Source: a bacterium
GTDB lineage: Bacteria > Krumholzibacteriota > Krumholzibacteriia > JACNKJ01
Reading direction: 5' to 3'
Assembly: GCA_014382085.1 (NCBI GenBank)
Contig: JACNKJ010000087.1
Coordinates: forward strand, 1 to 7,324
DNA: 7,324 nucleotides
Part shown: positions 1-5,797 of the stretch, piece by piece
Layout of the letters: every line of letters starts with the position of its first letter
Numbering within the stretch: position 1 is the stretch's first letter
Position numbers and translations under genes: made by a program
Notes under the pieces: model-generated
What the model was told of the DNA's origin: nothing
The model's database searches: none
Seen by the model: the letters and a program-made list of their open reading frames with translations, nothing else

Positions 1-25
1 CCTGTTCCCAACCGGGGCAAGCTAG

Positions 26-310
26 GGCAGCGGCGAATCCTTCCGAGACGGCTTCAGCACCCCCGGCATGGGGCGCGGGGTGGGCCATCCCATCTTGGGC
101 GAGCTCATCGGCACCAGCAATGTGCCGCTCATCGACGGCTCCATGTTTCGCATCCCCGCCACGGGATGGTACAACCTCGACGGCAGCAACCTGGAGAACG
201 GGCCGGTGCACCCTAACCTCTACGTGCCCGACGTGCCCGAGGAGAACCTGGCCGGCCGCGACTCCCAGCTGGAAGCGGGCGTCACCGAGTGTCTGAAGAT
301 GTTGGAGTAG
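26..310 (+). CDS. S41 (tricorn-like) peptidase, C-terminal fragment; frame disrupted at left edge
   Basis: This is the tail of a serine peptidase of the S41 family, which includes C-terminal processing and tricorn-type proteases. The visible residues match the end of the catalytic domain: a GESFRDGF segment, a Gly-rich turn (GRGVGHPILGELIGTSN), the PLIDGSMFRIP strand, a 'NLENGPVHPNLYVPDVP' segment and the closing 'AGRDSQLEAGV' helix (the family's GRDxQLxxA motif). The reading frame meets a TAG at 23-25. The next frame to the left reads PVPNRGKL, which suits the segment just before the catalytic serine, so a one-base insertion or two-base deletion near position 25 is likely. The catalytic Ser, expected three residues before the Glu of GESF, is not seen there; it may be lost at the indel or reflect a read error. 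The first ATG is at 68, but a start there would make only an 80-residue non-functional piece. No start or upstream context is visible. Confidence 0.65.
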   Translation, partial: GSGESFRDGFSTPGMGRGVGHPILGELIGTSNVPLIDGSMFRIPATGWYNLDGSNLENGPVHPNLYVPDVPEENLAGRDSQLEAGVTECLKMLE

Positions 311-330
311 TTTCGAAACCATCTGCATTG

Positions 331-375
331 CAAGGCCATTTGCTTGATTCTCACCAGATCAAGCAAATGGCCTTG
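331..375. repeat. Perfect 18-bp inverted repeat (hairpin)
   Basis: Left arm 331-348 (CAAGGCCATTTGCTTGAT) and right arm 358-375 are exact reverse complements, separated by the 9-base loop TCTCACCAG. The repeat lies 20 bases after the peptidase stop codon. That position suggests transcript termination or 3'-end protection for the upstream gene. However, no T-run follows on either strand and the stem is not especially G+C-rich, so it is not a canonical intrinsic terminator. Confidence 0.75.
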
Positions 376-423
376 ATTCATAGAGGGTTTTCAAAGAAGC
401 TCCCCCGGTCCCAGCCAGCCGAC

Positions 424-430
424 AAGGAGA
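424..430 (+). promoter_or_regulatory. Ribosome binding site of the SatD-like gene
   Basis: AAGGAGA lies 3 bases before the ATG at 434. It decides that start over upstream possibilities. I see no convincing -35/-10 pair between 376 and 423. Confidence 0.6.
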
Positions 431-433
431 CCC

Positions 434-1006
434 ATGCGATATCAGATCAGCGCAGGCGTCATACCCAACACCCCTGACCTACGGGGAGACGAAGCCCTCC
501 TTCGTCTGCGCGAAGCCGCCGATCGCCTAAACGAGCGATATGCCGACAGCCTGAGCGAACCCCTACACCAGTTCGGCAGCAAGCTCGTATTGGTGGGTAT
601 CCTGGAACATGGACACCAAGCGCCTTGGCTTGCCCTCGACTTCTTACTGGAAACCTGGCCACTACCCTTCGGCGTCTGCGTCGATAGTTGGGTGGCTCGC
701 ATTTCGGGCACGCTTCAGCCCGGATCAAAAATGGGCACCCTTGCCGTGAGAAAAGAACGCCTCTACCTGCGCGGCCCTCACGGTGAAGAGCCCTACCGCG
801 CCGCCACCCTTCTATGGGATGCCATCCTCAGCGACTGGTCCGCTCGCCAGGTGCGCACCCTTCGCCTGCAACGTGAGCTGGGCAGGCAGAAGCTCGTGGC
901 CGAGAACATGGGCGTGACACCCCAATCGGTCAGCGAGACCTTGGGGCGTGCGCATTGGCCTCGCCTGAAAAAGAGCCTGAATGTGCTGGGAAAACTGATG
1001 GCCTAG
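434..1006 (+). CDS. SatD-family protein with C-terminal helix-turn-helix
   Basis: A 190-residue protein that resembles the SatD family: an N-terminal alpha/beta domain followed by a short helix-turn-helix. The C-terminal part is the clearest match: '[48 protein letters not shown]' (about residues 135-182) follows the family pattern of a WTxRQ helix, a sigma-like HTH ([16 protein letters not shown]) and a tryptophan-containing recognition end. The N-terminal part keeps the '[13 protein letters not shown]' helix. It lacks the usual GDIVGSR-like opening and the GDEFQ-like motif, reading GVIPNT and GSKLVLVG there, so any catalytic or ligand site of the usual type looks degraded. The ATG at 434 is set by a strong ribosome binding site (AAGGAGA, 424-430). 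The role of SatD proteins is poorly known; a DNA-binding or regulatory role is inferred from the HTH only. The gene converges with panD and its stop overlaps that gene's stop. Confidence 0.72.
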   Translation: MRYQISAGVIPNTPDLRGDEALLRLREAADRLNERYADSLSEPLHQFGSKLVLVGILEHGHQAPWLALDFLLETWPLPFGVCVDSWVARISGTLQPGSKMGTLAVRKERLYLRGPHGEEPYRAATLLWDAILSDWSARQVRTLRLQRELGRQKLVAENMGVTPQSVSETLGRAHWPRLKKSLNVLGKLMA

Positions 1007-1365
1007 CGAATGTCCGCGCCCGTGGGGCGATTGTCTTCATCCACTTGTATGAGAGCCGGCTTGTAACCCTGGGCTTCCTCAGGTGTCATGTGCGCGTAGG
1101 AAATGATGATGACCTTGTCGCCCACAGCGCCCAATCGCGCGGCGGCGCCATTGAGGCAGAGCACGCCCGTGTCACGGCCGCCCTCGATGACGTAGGTCTC
1201 GAGCCGGCTGCCATTGGTCACATTCACCACAGCCACCTTTTCGTAGGGCAAGAGCCCTGCGGCGTCCATGAGATTGCGGTCCACGGTAAGACTACCTTCA
1301 TATTGAAGGTTCGCCTCGGTAATCGTGGCGCGGTGAATCTTCGATTTGCAGAGTGTTATCATCAT
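1003..1365 (-). CDS. panD: Aspartate 1-decarboxylase proenzyme
   Basis: A pyruvoyl-dependent enzyme that converts L-aspartate to beta-alanine for pantothenate (coenzyme A) synthesis in the cytoplasm. The protein is 120 residues, normal for PanD. Counted from the ATG at 1365, the self-cleavage site falls exactly at Gly24-Ser25 (in QYEGSLT), as in the E. coli enzyme; Ser25 becomes the pyruvoyl group. Lys9 and His11 of the KSKIHR motif, the [11 protein letters not shown] segment (Arg, Thr and Tyr of the active site) and the LNGAAARL motif are all present. The open frame extends to 1443, but the start at 1365 (a second ATG follows directly at 1362) is favoured by family length, by the cleavage-site position and by GAGG seven bases upstream. 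A good sigma70-like promoter lies just upstream. The gene stands divergent from cca and convergent with the SatD-like gene, so it is probably transcribed alone. Confidence 0.95.
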   Translation of the reverse strand: MMITLCKSKIHRATITEANLQYEGSLTVDRNLMDAAGLLPYEKVAVVNVTNGSRLETYVIEGGRDTGVLCLNGAAARLGAVGDKVIIISYAHMTPEEAQGYKPALIQVDEDNRPTGADIR

Positions 1366-1386
1366 AATTTTGCCTCGAGCGCGGGT

Positions 1387-1415
1387 AGTATAGTCAGAGG
1401 CCCTCGCCCTGTCCA
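1387..1415 (-). promoter_or_regulatory. Sigma70-like promoter for panD
   Basis: Read on the minus strand, TGGACA (1415-1410) and TATACT (1392-1387) are separated by exactly 17 bases, each one mismatch from consensus. Transcription would begin near 1380, giving a very short leader of about 15 bases that contains the GAGG ribosome binding site (1376-1373). Confidence 0.6.
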
Positions 1416-1436
1416 GAGGCTCGCTCAAAGCCCATC

Positions 1437-1465
1437 TTGCCATGTATCATGAATTTACCTATGCT
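1437..1465 (+). promoter_or_regulatory. Sigma70-like promoter for cca-yhhQ
   Basis: TTGCCA (1437-1442) and TATGCT (1460-1465) are separated by 17 bases. The start would fall near 1472, leaving a leader of about 60 bases that is G+C-rich and able to fold (for example GCCCGC at 1468-1473 with GCGGGC at 1481-1486). It sits back to back with the panD promoter, with 21 bases between the two -35 boxes. Confidence 0.45.
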
Positions 1466-1531
1466 GCGCCCGCTTGGCAGGCGGGCCGCGCCCGGGGCGT
1501 GAGGCCTCGGGTGCTCCTATAAGATGGCAAA

Positions 1532-2887
1532 ATGCAGACCCTCGTCCATCAAATTGCTGAAGAAATTGCGGCCAAAGGCGGAAGCTCTTGGTATGCAGGC
1601 GGTTACGTACGCGATCGCCTAATGGGACGGACCCCCTTCGACCTGGATATTGAAGTTCACGCCCTCCCCTTGGATACACTCGAGAAAATCCTGAGACGCT
1701 ACGGCACGGTTTCGGCGGTGGGCCGGAGCTTCGGCATTCTCAAGTTACACGTGGACGGCGGCGACTACGACTTCTCCCTTCCTCGCCGGGAAAATCGCGA
1801 GGGCCGCGGGCATCGCGGCTTCGTGGTGGACCTGGACCCCAGCATCACCTTTGAGGACGCCTGCGCGCGGCGCGACTTAACCGTAAACGCCATGCTCGAA
1901 AACGTGCTCACGGGCGAGGTGCTCGATTTCTTCGGCGGGCAGCAAGACTTGTCCGGCCGCATGCTTCGGCATGTGGGCCCGGCTTTCGAGGAAGATCCCC
2001 TGCGCGCCTATCGCCTCATGCAGCAGTCGGCCCGTTTCGAAATGGCGCCCGCGCCTGAGACTTTGGCCCTTTGCCAGCGCATGGATCTATCCGAACTCGC
2101 GCCCGAGCGCGTCTTCGTGGAATGGTCGCGACTATTATTAGAGGCCGAGCGTCCCAGCATGGGCCTGGAGACCGCGCGCAAGGCGGGCATTCTGGCTTTC
2201 CACCCTGAGCTGGCGGCCCTCATCGGCTGCCTGCAGGATCCCACCTGGCACCCCGAAGGCGACGTATGGACCCACACCCTACTGGTGGTGGATGAAGCCG
2301 CGCAGCTGCGCAGCGGCCATCGCGATGAGGATCTGATCCTCATGTTCGGCGCCCTCTGCCATGACTTCGGCAAGCCCGACACCACCTTCGAAAAAGACGG
2401 ACGCATCGTCAGCCCCGGCCACGCCGAAGCGGGTGTGGATCCCGCCATGCGATTCATGAGCCGCATGAGCAAGGATACTTCCTTGCTTGAAGGCGTGGAG
2501 CAGGTGGTGCGATACCATCTTCGTCCCGCCGAACTCTACCGTGTTCGCGACGAGGTGGGCCATGGCGCCATACGTCGATTGGCGCTCAAGGTGAAGATCA
2601 GCGATTTGGTGCGCTGGGCCCGCGCCGATCACTTCGGCCGCCGCAGCGAAGACGCCCTGAACCGCGACTTCCCCGCTGGTGACTGGCTTCTCGCTCGGGC
2701 CCAAGCCCTGGAAGTTCACGAGGCAGCGCCCAAACCTATTTTGCTGGGTAGGCATCTGCTGGAACGTGGCTGGACTCCGGGCCCCGAAATGGGCGAGCGA
2801 CTGAAGCAGGCCTACGAGGCTCAGTTGGACGACGGCTTCGAGAATCTCGACGGCGCGCTGCGCTGGCTGGAGGAGAAACATGAGTAA
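1532..2887 (+). CDS. cca: CCA tRNA nucleotidyltransferase (class II, with HD domain)
   Basis: This enzyme adds or repairs the 3' CCA end of tRNAs from CTP and ATP without a nucleic acid template. It is 451 residues, slightly longer than E. coli Cca. The class II head is intact: GGYVRD (residues 23-28), the metal-binding DLD (Asp37, Asp39), a third acidic residue in DYDFSLPRRE (about 78-87), the RRDLTVNAM motif (113-121) and the nucleotide-selecting EDPLR motif (Glu153-Arg157). The C-terminal half carries an HD phosphohydrolase domain: WTHTLLVVDEA, then ALCHDFGKPDTTF and a downstream GHAEAG. This is the arrangement of multifunctional Cca proteins that also have phosphatase or phosphodiesterase activity. 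A dedicated poly(A) polymerase is less likely. The ATG at 1532 is the first in-frame start after a stop at 1520; its ribosome binding site is weak. The end overlaps the next gene by 8 bases. Confidence 0.9.
   Translation: MQTLVHQIAEEIAAKGGSSWYAGGYVRDRLMGRTPFDLDIEVHALPLDTLEKILRRYGTVSAVGRSFGILKLHVDGGDYDFSLPRRENREGRGHRGFVVDLDPSITFEDACARRDLTVNAMLENVLTGEVLDFFGGQQDLSGRMLRHVGPAFEEDPLRAYRLMQQSARFEMAPAPETLALCQRMDLSELAPERVFVEWSRLLLEAERPSMGLETARKAGILAFHPELAALIGCLQDPTWHPEGDVWTHTLLVVDEAAQLRSGHRDEDLILMFGALCHDFGKPDTTFEKDGRIVSPGHAEAGVDPAMRFMSRMSKDTSLLEGVEQVVRYHLRPAELYRVRDEVGHGAIRRLALKVKISDLVRWARADHFGRRSEDALNRDFPAGDWLLARAQALEVHEAAPKPILLGRHLLERGWTPGPEMGERLKQAYEAQLDDGFENLDGALRWLEEKHE
2871..2876 (+). promoter_or_regulatory. 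Ribosome binding site of yhhQ inside cca
   Basis: AGGAGA lies within the last codons of cca, 3 bases before the ATG at 2880. With the 8-base overlap (2880-2887) this suggests translational coupling of the two genes. Confidence 0.55.
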
Positions 2888-3551
2888 TGGCCTCATCTAT
2901 ATTCTCCAAACCCTCGGCACCTTGGCACTGGTGCTGGTTTGCTTCCGCCTGGGCAAGGCCTGGCTCATGAGCTACATGGCCATGGCCGCTGTGATGATGA
3001 ATCTGGTCGTGGTCAAACAGATGACTCTCTTCGGCCTGGACGCCACCGGCGGCAACGTGCTCTACGCCTCGCTTTTCTTGGCCACCGACCTGCTCAATGA
3101 GTATTGGGGTGCGAAGGAGGCACGGCGCGCGGTGCGCATCGGATTCATGGGCGGGCTGTTTTTCCTGGTCACTATTCAGATCATGCTGCGCTACGCGCCC
3201 AGCGATTTCGATGTGGCTCAGCCTCATATGGAAGCCATCTTCGGCTTCCTGCCCCGCATCGTTTTGGGCAGTCTGCTGGCCTATCTCACCGCCCAGCATC
3301 TGGATGTCTGGCTCTATCAGCGCATTCATCGCGCCACGGGAGATCGCTGGCTCTGGCTGCGCAACAATGGATCCACCTGGATCAGCCAGGCCGTGGATAC
3401 GGTGGTCTTCTATTCCATCGCATTCTGGGGTGTATTCCCCATCGGCGAGGCCATTCTATTTACCTGGATTTTGAAGATTCTGGTGGCCGCCTTGGACACG
3501 CCTTTCCTCTATCTAGCGGGCCGATCTAAGCCCTCAGAGCTGCAGCAATAA
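2880..3551 (+). CDS. yhhQ: Queuosine precursor transporter, YhhQ/VUT family
   Basis: An inner-membrane protein of 223 residues, normal for the YhhQ family, which imports the queuosine precursors preQ0/preQ1 for tRNA wobble-base modification. About six or seven hydrophobic segments are visible (roughly residues 5-25, 28-50, 58-76, 88-105, 120-140, 165-185 and 188-213). Two family signatures are clear: 'LATDLLNEYWGAKEARRAV' after the third segment, and 'NNGSTWISQAVDTVVFYSIAFWG' near the sixth, with the conserved Ser-Gln...Asp-Thr. The start at 2880 follows a ribosome binding site in cca and overlaps it, so the pair is one operon with a common tRNA theme. The family is also called VUT (vitamin uptake transporter), and the exact substrate cannot be proved from sequence. 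No queuosine synthesis genes lie in the window, which is compatible with salvage. Confidence 0.85.
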   Translation: MSNGLIYILQTLGTLALVLVCFRLGKAWLMSYMAMAAVMMNLVVVKQMTLFGLDATGGNVLYASLFLATDLLNEYWGAKEARRAVRIGFMGGLFFLVTIQIMLRYAPSDFDVAQPHMEAIFGFLPRIVLGSLLAYLTAQHLDVWLYQRIHRATGDRWLWLRNNGSTWISQAVDTVVFYSIAFWGVFPIGEAILFTWILKILVAALDTPFLYLAGRSKPSELQQ

Positions 3552-3600
3552 GAAGTTAACCCATTGTAAATATAGCAGATGCAACGCTGTTCACTTTTTT

Positions 3601-3617
3601 TGTCAACAGTATTGACA
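3601..3617. promoter_or_regulatory. Candidate TetR operator (palindrome over the -35 box)
   Basis: TGTCAACAGTATTGACA has perfect 6-base arms (TGTCAA / TTGACA) around a 5-base centre. Its right arm is the -35 hexamer of the operon promoter. The size and position are typical of an autoregulatory TetR-family operator, with the regulator gene directly downstream. Binding is inferred. Confidence 0.5.
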
Positions 3618-3639
3618 TTTATTTCACAAGTGCTAGGTT
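3612..3639 (+). promoter_or_regulatory. Promoter of the tetR-cytochrome-rhodanese operon
   Basis: A consensus -35 box TTGACA (3612-3617) is followed after 16 bases by TAGGTT (3634-3639), preceded by TGC (3631-3633) as in an extended -10 element. The -10 itself is weak (3 of 6). Transcription would start near 3646 and leave a leader of about 47 bases with AAAGGA (3681-3686) as ribosome binding site for the ATG at 3693. Confidence 0.55.
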
Positions 3640-3692
3640 GTTAGCGTTCACTTACCATAATTACAGGCCCGATAATCGGAAAAGGACCCCTA

Positions 3693-4325
3693 ATGGAAGA
3701 GTCCAAGCCCAAACCCGCCAGCCGCAGGGACTGCCTGATCGAGATCGCCAGCCGCCTGTTCGCCAATCATGGGTTCGAAGGCGCCACCGTACGTCGCATC
3801 GCCCGGGAATGCGGCATAACCGAGGCCGCCATCTATAAGCATTTCGACAACAAAGAACATCTCTACGAAGAAGCCATCCGCAGCAAAACAGCCAAGCATG
3901 ACATCAAAGACCGACTCGACGGCGCTCGTGGAAAAGGCAGCATCGAAGACGTACTCTTCTTCATCTCGCGGCAAATTCTCGAAACATCCCGCAGAGACCC
4001 TGAACTCATCCGCATGATGCTCTTCAGCAGCCTTGAGGGTTTCCGCAGTTCGACTCTGCTCTACAAGGAGTTTCGTTATCCCTTCATTCAATTCCTGCGC
4101 GAAGAACTCGTCACCCGCATTGAGGCCGGCGAGCTTCGCGACGTGAACCCCTTCATCACCAGTCGTTGTTTCGTGGGCATGGTCATGGACTGCGCCCTGA
4201 ATGTGGAACTTTGGAATAACCTGGAAAGCACCACCTACTCCTCCGATGCGGTGGTAAACAATAACGTGCCGATCTTCGCCCGCGGTTTGACCAAGACCAA
4301 CGGTGACGCTTCAACACGGGAGTAA
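3693..4325 (+). CDS. TetR/AcrR-family transcriptional regulator
   Basis: A 210-residue one-component regulator. The N-terminal DNA-binding domain (about residues 10-60) has the family signature: 'IEIASRLFANHGFEGATVRRIARECGITEAAIYKHFDNKEHLYEEAI'. The C-terminal helical domain (about 70-200) is the usual variable ligand-binding and dimerisation part, with no motif that gives the ligand. The ATG at 3693 has AAAGGA six bases upstream. The stop at 4323-4325 is 3 bases from the cytochrome start, and that gene's ribosome binding site (GGGAG, 4318-4322) lies in the last codons here, so the two are co-transcribed. The palindrome over the -35 box suggests self-repression of the whole operon until a signal is sensed. 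A TetR regulator next to multihaem cytochromes has precedent in Geobacter omcB-type clusters (family knowledge; orthology not claimed). Confidence 0.9.
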   Translation: MEESKPKPASRRDCLIEIASRLFANHGFEGATVRRIARECGITEAAIYKHFDNKEHLYEEAIRSKTAKHDIKDRLDGARGKGSIEDVLFFISRQILETSRRDPELIRMMLFSSLEGFRSSTLLYKEFRYPFIQFLREELVTRIEAGELRDVNPFITSRCFVGMVMDCALNVELWNNLESTTYSSDAVVNNNVPIFARGLTKTNGDASTRE

Positions 4326-4328
4326 GAA

Positions 4329-5699
4329 ATGCGCAGACTGACTCTCCTTATCGCCCTTCCCGCTCTACTCGTGGCTGTTTTTATTGGATGCACGAAGGAG
4401 CGCGAGATCGCAGGTCCTGGCGACGACATGACCTGCATCGGTTGCCATAGTGATGCGGCTGCTCTTCAAGAGCTGACCTCGGCGGGCAAGTGGGTTCCCC
4501 CCGCATCTGGCCGAGAGGATGGCTGAGGCGGCGAAGTTTCCCCGCTGGAAGCGTGGGAAAAAATCCTCGTTAAGTCAAACTTGAGCGAAAGCGACACCAA
4601 TCACGGCAGCCTTTCTTGCCAAACATGTCACGGCGGACCCAGCAACGGAGCGTTCACCGGCTACGACGACGCTCACGAAGGAGTTGTCAACGATCCGAGC
4701 ATGTCCGGGGCCTGCGAAGATTGCCACGAGGAAAAGGTCGCCTCTGCCCAAAACAGTCTTCATACCAATCTTTGGGGATACAAGGCCGCAATTGATAAGC
4801 GTTGTGGATGTGATTACGACACAGGCGAAAGCGATGGCTTCGGTCTTCGCTGCGCCGGCTGCCACACGGGATGCGGTGAGTGCCATATCAGTCGACCCAA
4901 CAGTGTCGGCGGCGGTTTTGTGGATGGGCACGTCATCAAGAAAACTCCGCACATGACCGACCAATGCGAGGCCTGCCATGGCAGCCGCATCGGGAACGAT
5001 TATGAAGGCATGACCGAAGGAAACCAGATGGATATCCATCGTTTCCGCGGTAAAAATTGCATTTTCTGCCACTCTGGACAGGAACTTCATGGTGATGGAC
5101 TCAGCACGAATGATTCAGGTCATTATGAGCATCGTTATGAAGTCGAATCGGCGCCAACCTGCGAATCGTGCCATTCCAGCGTGCAGGATACCAACAATTA
5201 TCACAATGCTCACTGGGAGGGCTGGACGGACGTAAATCTGCAATGCCAGGTCTGCCACTCTCAGCCTTACAAGAACTGCACGACCTGTCATCCGAACTCG
5301 GCCGGTGAGGACGAAGGCTTTACCATCCACCCCAGCGTGATCCAGTTGAAGATCGGGAAGAACACGATTCCGGATCTTCGTGATTACGACTACACGATCG
5401 TCAGGCACATCCCTGTACACCCGGACAGCACCTTCATCGAGGACATGTGGTCACCGGGAGGCTTGGAGCTTCCCAACTACGACGACGAGCCCACTTGGAA
5501 GTACTCCTCACCTCACAATGTGATTCGGTGGACTGAGCAGTGTGTGGATAGTGGCGAAGGATGCGGATCCTCTTGCCATGACCAATCCGACGTTTACAAA
5601 GGTTACTACCTCCGGGAGATCGATCTTTACGACGACCTGGAGCAAGCGCTTCCTGATTACGATGCGAACCATTCCGTCATAATCGAGGAATTTCATTAG
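4329..5699 (+). CDS. Multihaem c-type cytochrome lipoprotein, probable selenoprotein (in-frame UGA = Sec66)
   Basis: Read as one gene through the TGA at 4524-4526, this is a 456-residue exported cytochrome, probably an electron carrier at the cell surface. Residues 1-21 form a lipoprotein signal (hydrophobic core, FIGC lipobox, Cys21). Haem motif 1 is CIGCH (36-40). After position 66 come CQTCH, CEDCH, CAGCH, CGECH (the last two only two residues apart), CEACH, CIFCH, CESCH, CQVCH and CTTCH, then a noncanonical CGSSCH near the C-terminus: ten CXXCH plus one CX3CH. Many extra histidines could be distal ligands. The parts on both sides of the TGA share one frame with no other stop. The downstream part alone (first possible start TTG 4581) has no ribosome binding site and no signal peptide, so it could not receive periplasmic haem. 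A SECIS-like hairpin begins 10 bases after the TGA. Alternatives are a nonsense mutation or a sequencing error. Ribosome binding site: GGGAG, 4318-4322. Confidence 0.8.
4524..4526 (+). other. In-frame TGA, probable selenocysteine codon (Sec66)
   Basis: The TGA falls between GREDG and GGEVSPLEAWEK of the cytochrome, giving a G-U-G-G context. It is the only stop between 4329 and the TAG at 5697-5699. Selenocysteine is inferred from frame continuity and the adjacent SECIS-like hairpin. Confidence 0.72.
4537..4560 (+). promoter_or_regulatory. Bacterial SECIS-like hairpin
   Basis: UUUCCC (4537-4542) pairs with GGGAAA (4555-4560) and CGC (4543-4545) with GCG (4551-4553). U4554 is bulged and the apical loop is UGGAA (4546-4550). 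The stem is nine perfect pairs inside coding sequence. The loop begins 19 bases after the UGA and has G at its second and third positions. This agrees with the known bacterial SECIS layout: loop about 16-37 bases from UGA, G in the first two loop bases. It differs from E. coli fdhF in having the bulged U on the 3' side. Confidence 0.7.
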
Positions 5700-5797
5700 T
5701 GGCAACCCCGGCTTTCAACCGGGTCATTAACATGGAGCCGAGGTCGGTTCTCATACGCATGCAGGGAAACCCCCTGCAGAAAAACTGGAGGATAGCA
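5700..5797 (+). other. Spacer with two hairpins before the rhodanese gene
   Basis: This 98-base gap inside the operon contains CCCGG/CCGGG (5707-5711 with 5719-5723) and a better 7-bp stem TGCAGGG/CCCTGCA (5760-5766 with 5772-5778, loop AAACC). No T-run follows, so neither is an intrinsic terminator. They may be RNA-processing or stability elements that set the cytochrome-to-rhodanese ratio. No known riboswitch is recognised. Confidence 0.4.

Larger units (their letters stand above)
3552..3692 (+). promoter_or_regulatory. A+T-rich regulatory region before the TetR operon
   Basis: This 141-base gap is clearly richer in A+T than its surroundings. It holds a T7 run (3595-3601), a near-perfect inverted repeat CTGTTCAC / GTCAACAG around that run (3587-3594 and 3602-3609), an 8-base direct repeat GTTCACTT (3589-3596 and 3646-3653), and the promoter and operator listed separately. 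No strong terminator for yhhQ is seen; the hairpin before the T-run is weak. Confidence 0.5.

Noticed and set aside
1366..1443. Longer panD reading from an ATG at 1443
   Set aside because: The extra 26 residues do not match PanD, overlap the promoter and would shift the cleavage site away from Gly24-Ser25.
955..1452. 165-residue plus-strand open frame opposite panD
   Set aside because: It is the antisense shadow of panD, with no ribosome binding site and no recognisable family.
3104..3529. Open frames in other phases inside yhhQ
   Set aside because: They are shadows of a well-supported membrane protein gene, without ribosome binding sites or family resemblance.
3574..3601. Intrinsic terminator of yhhQ at the T7 run
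   Set aside because: The preceding stem is only about 3 base pairs. The T-run is more likely part of the regulatory region.
4502..4580. A pair of frameshifts rather than a single TGA in the cytochrome
   Set aside because: The zero frame reads sensibly on both sides of the TGA with no other stop and a coherent acidic, Trp-containing segment, so no shift is needed.
4581..5699. The downstream cytochrome frame as an independent gene starting with TTG
   Set aside because: No ribosome binding site precedes the TTG and the product would lack a signal peptide, so its nine haems could not be attached. It is in frame with the lipoprotein start upstream.
5699..5797. GTG at 5699, overlapping the cytochrome stop, as the rhodanese start
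   Set aside because: It would add 33 unrelated residues before a clear signal peptide. The ATG at 5798 has GGAGG six bases upstream.
5700..5797. Cyclic-di-GMP (GEMM) riboswitch before the rhodanese gene
   Set aside because: Considered because such switches control cytochromes in Geobacter, but the conserved GEMM core is absent; only simple hairpins are seen.
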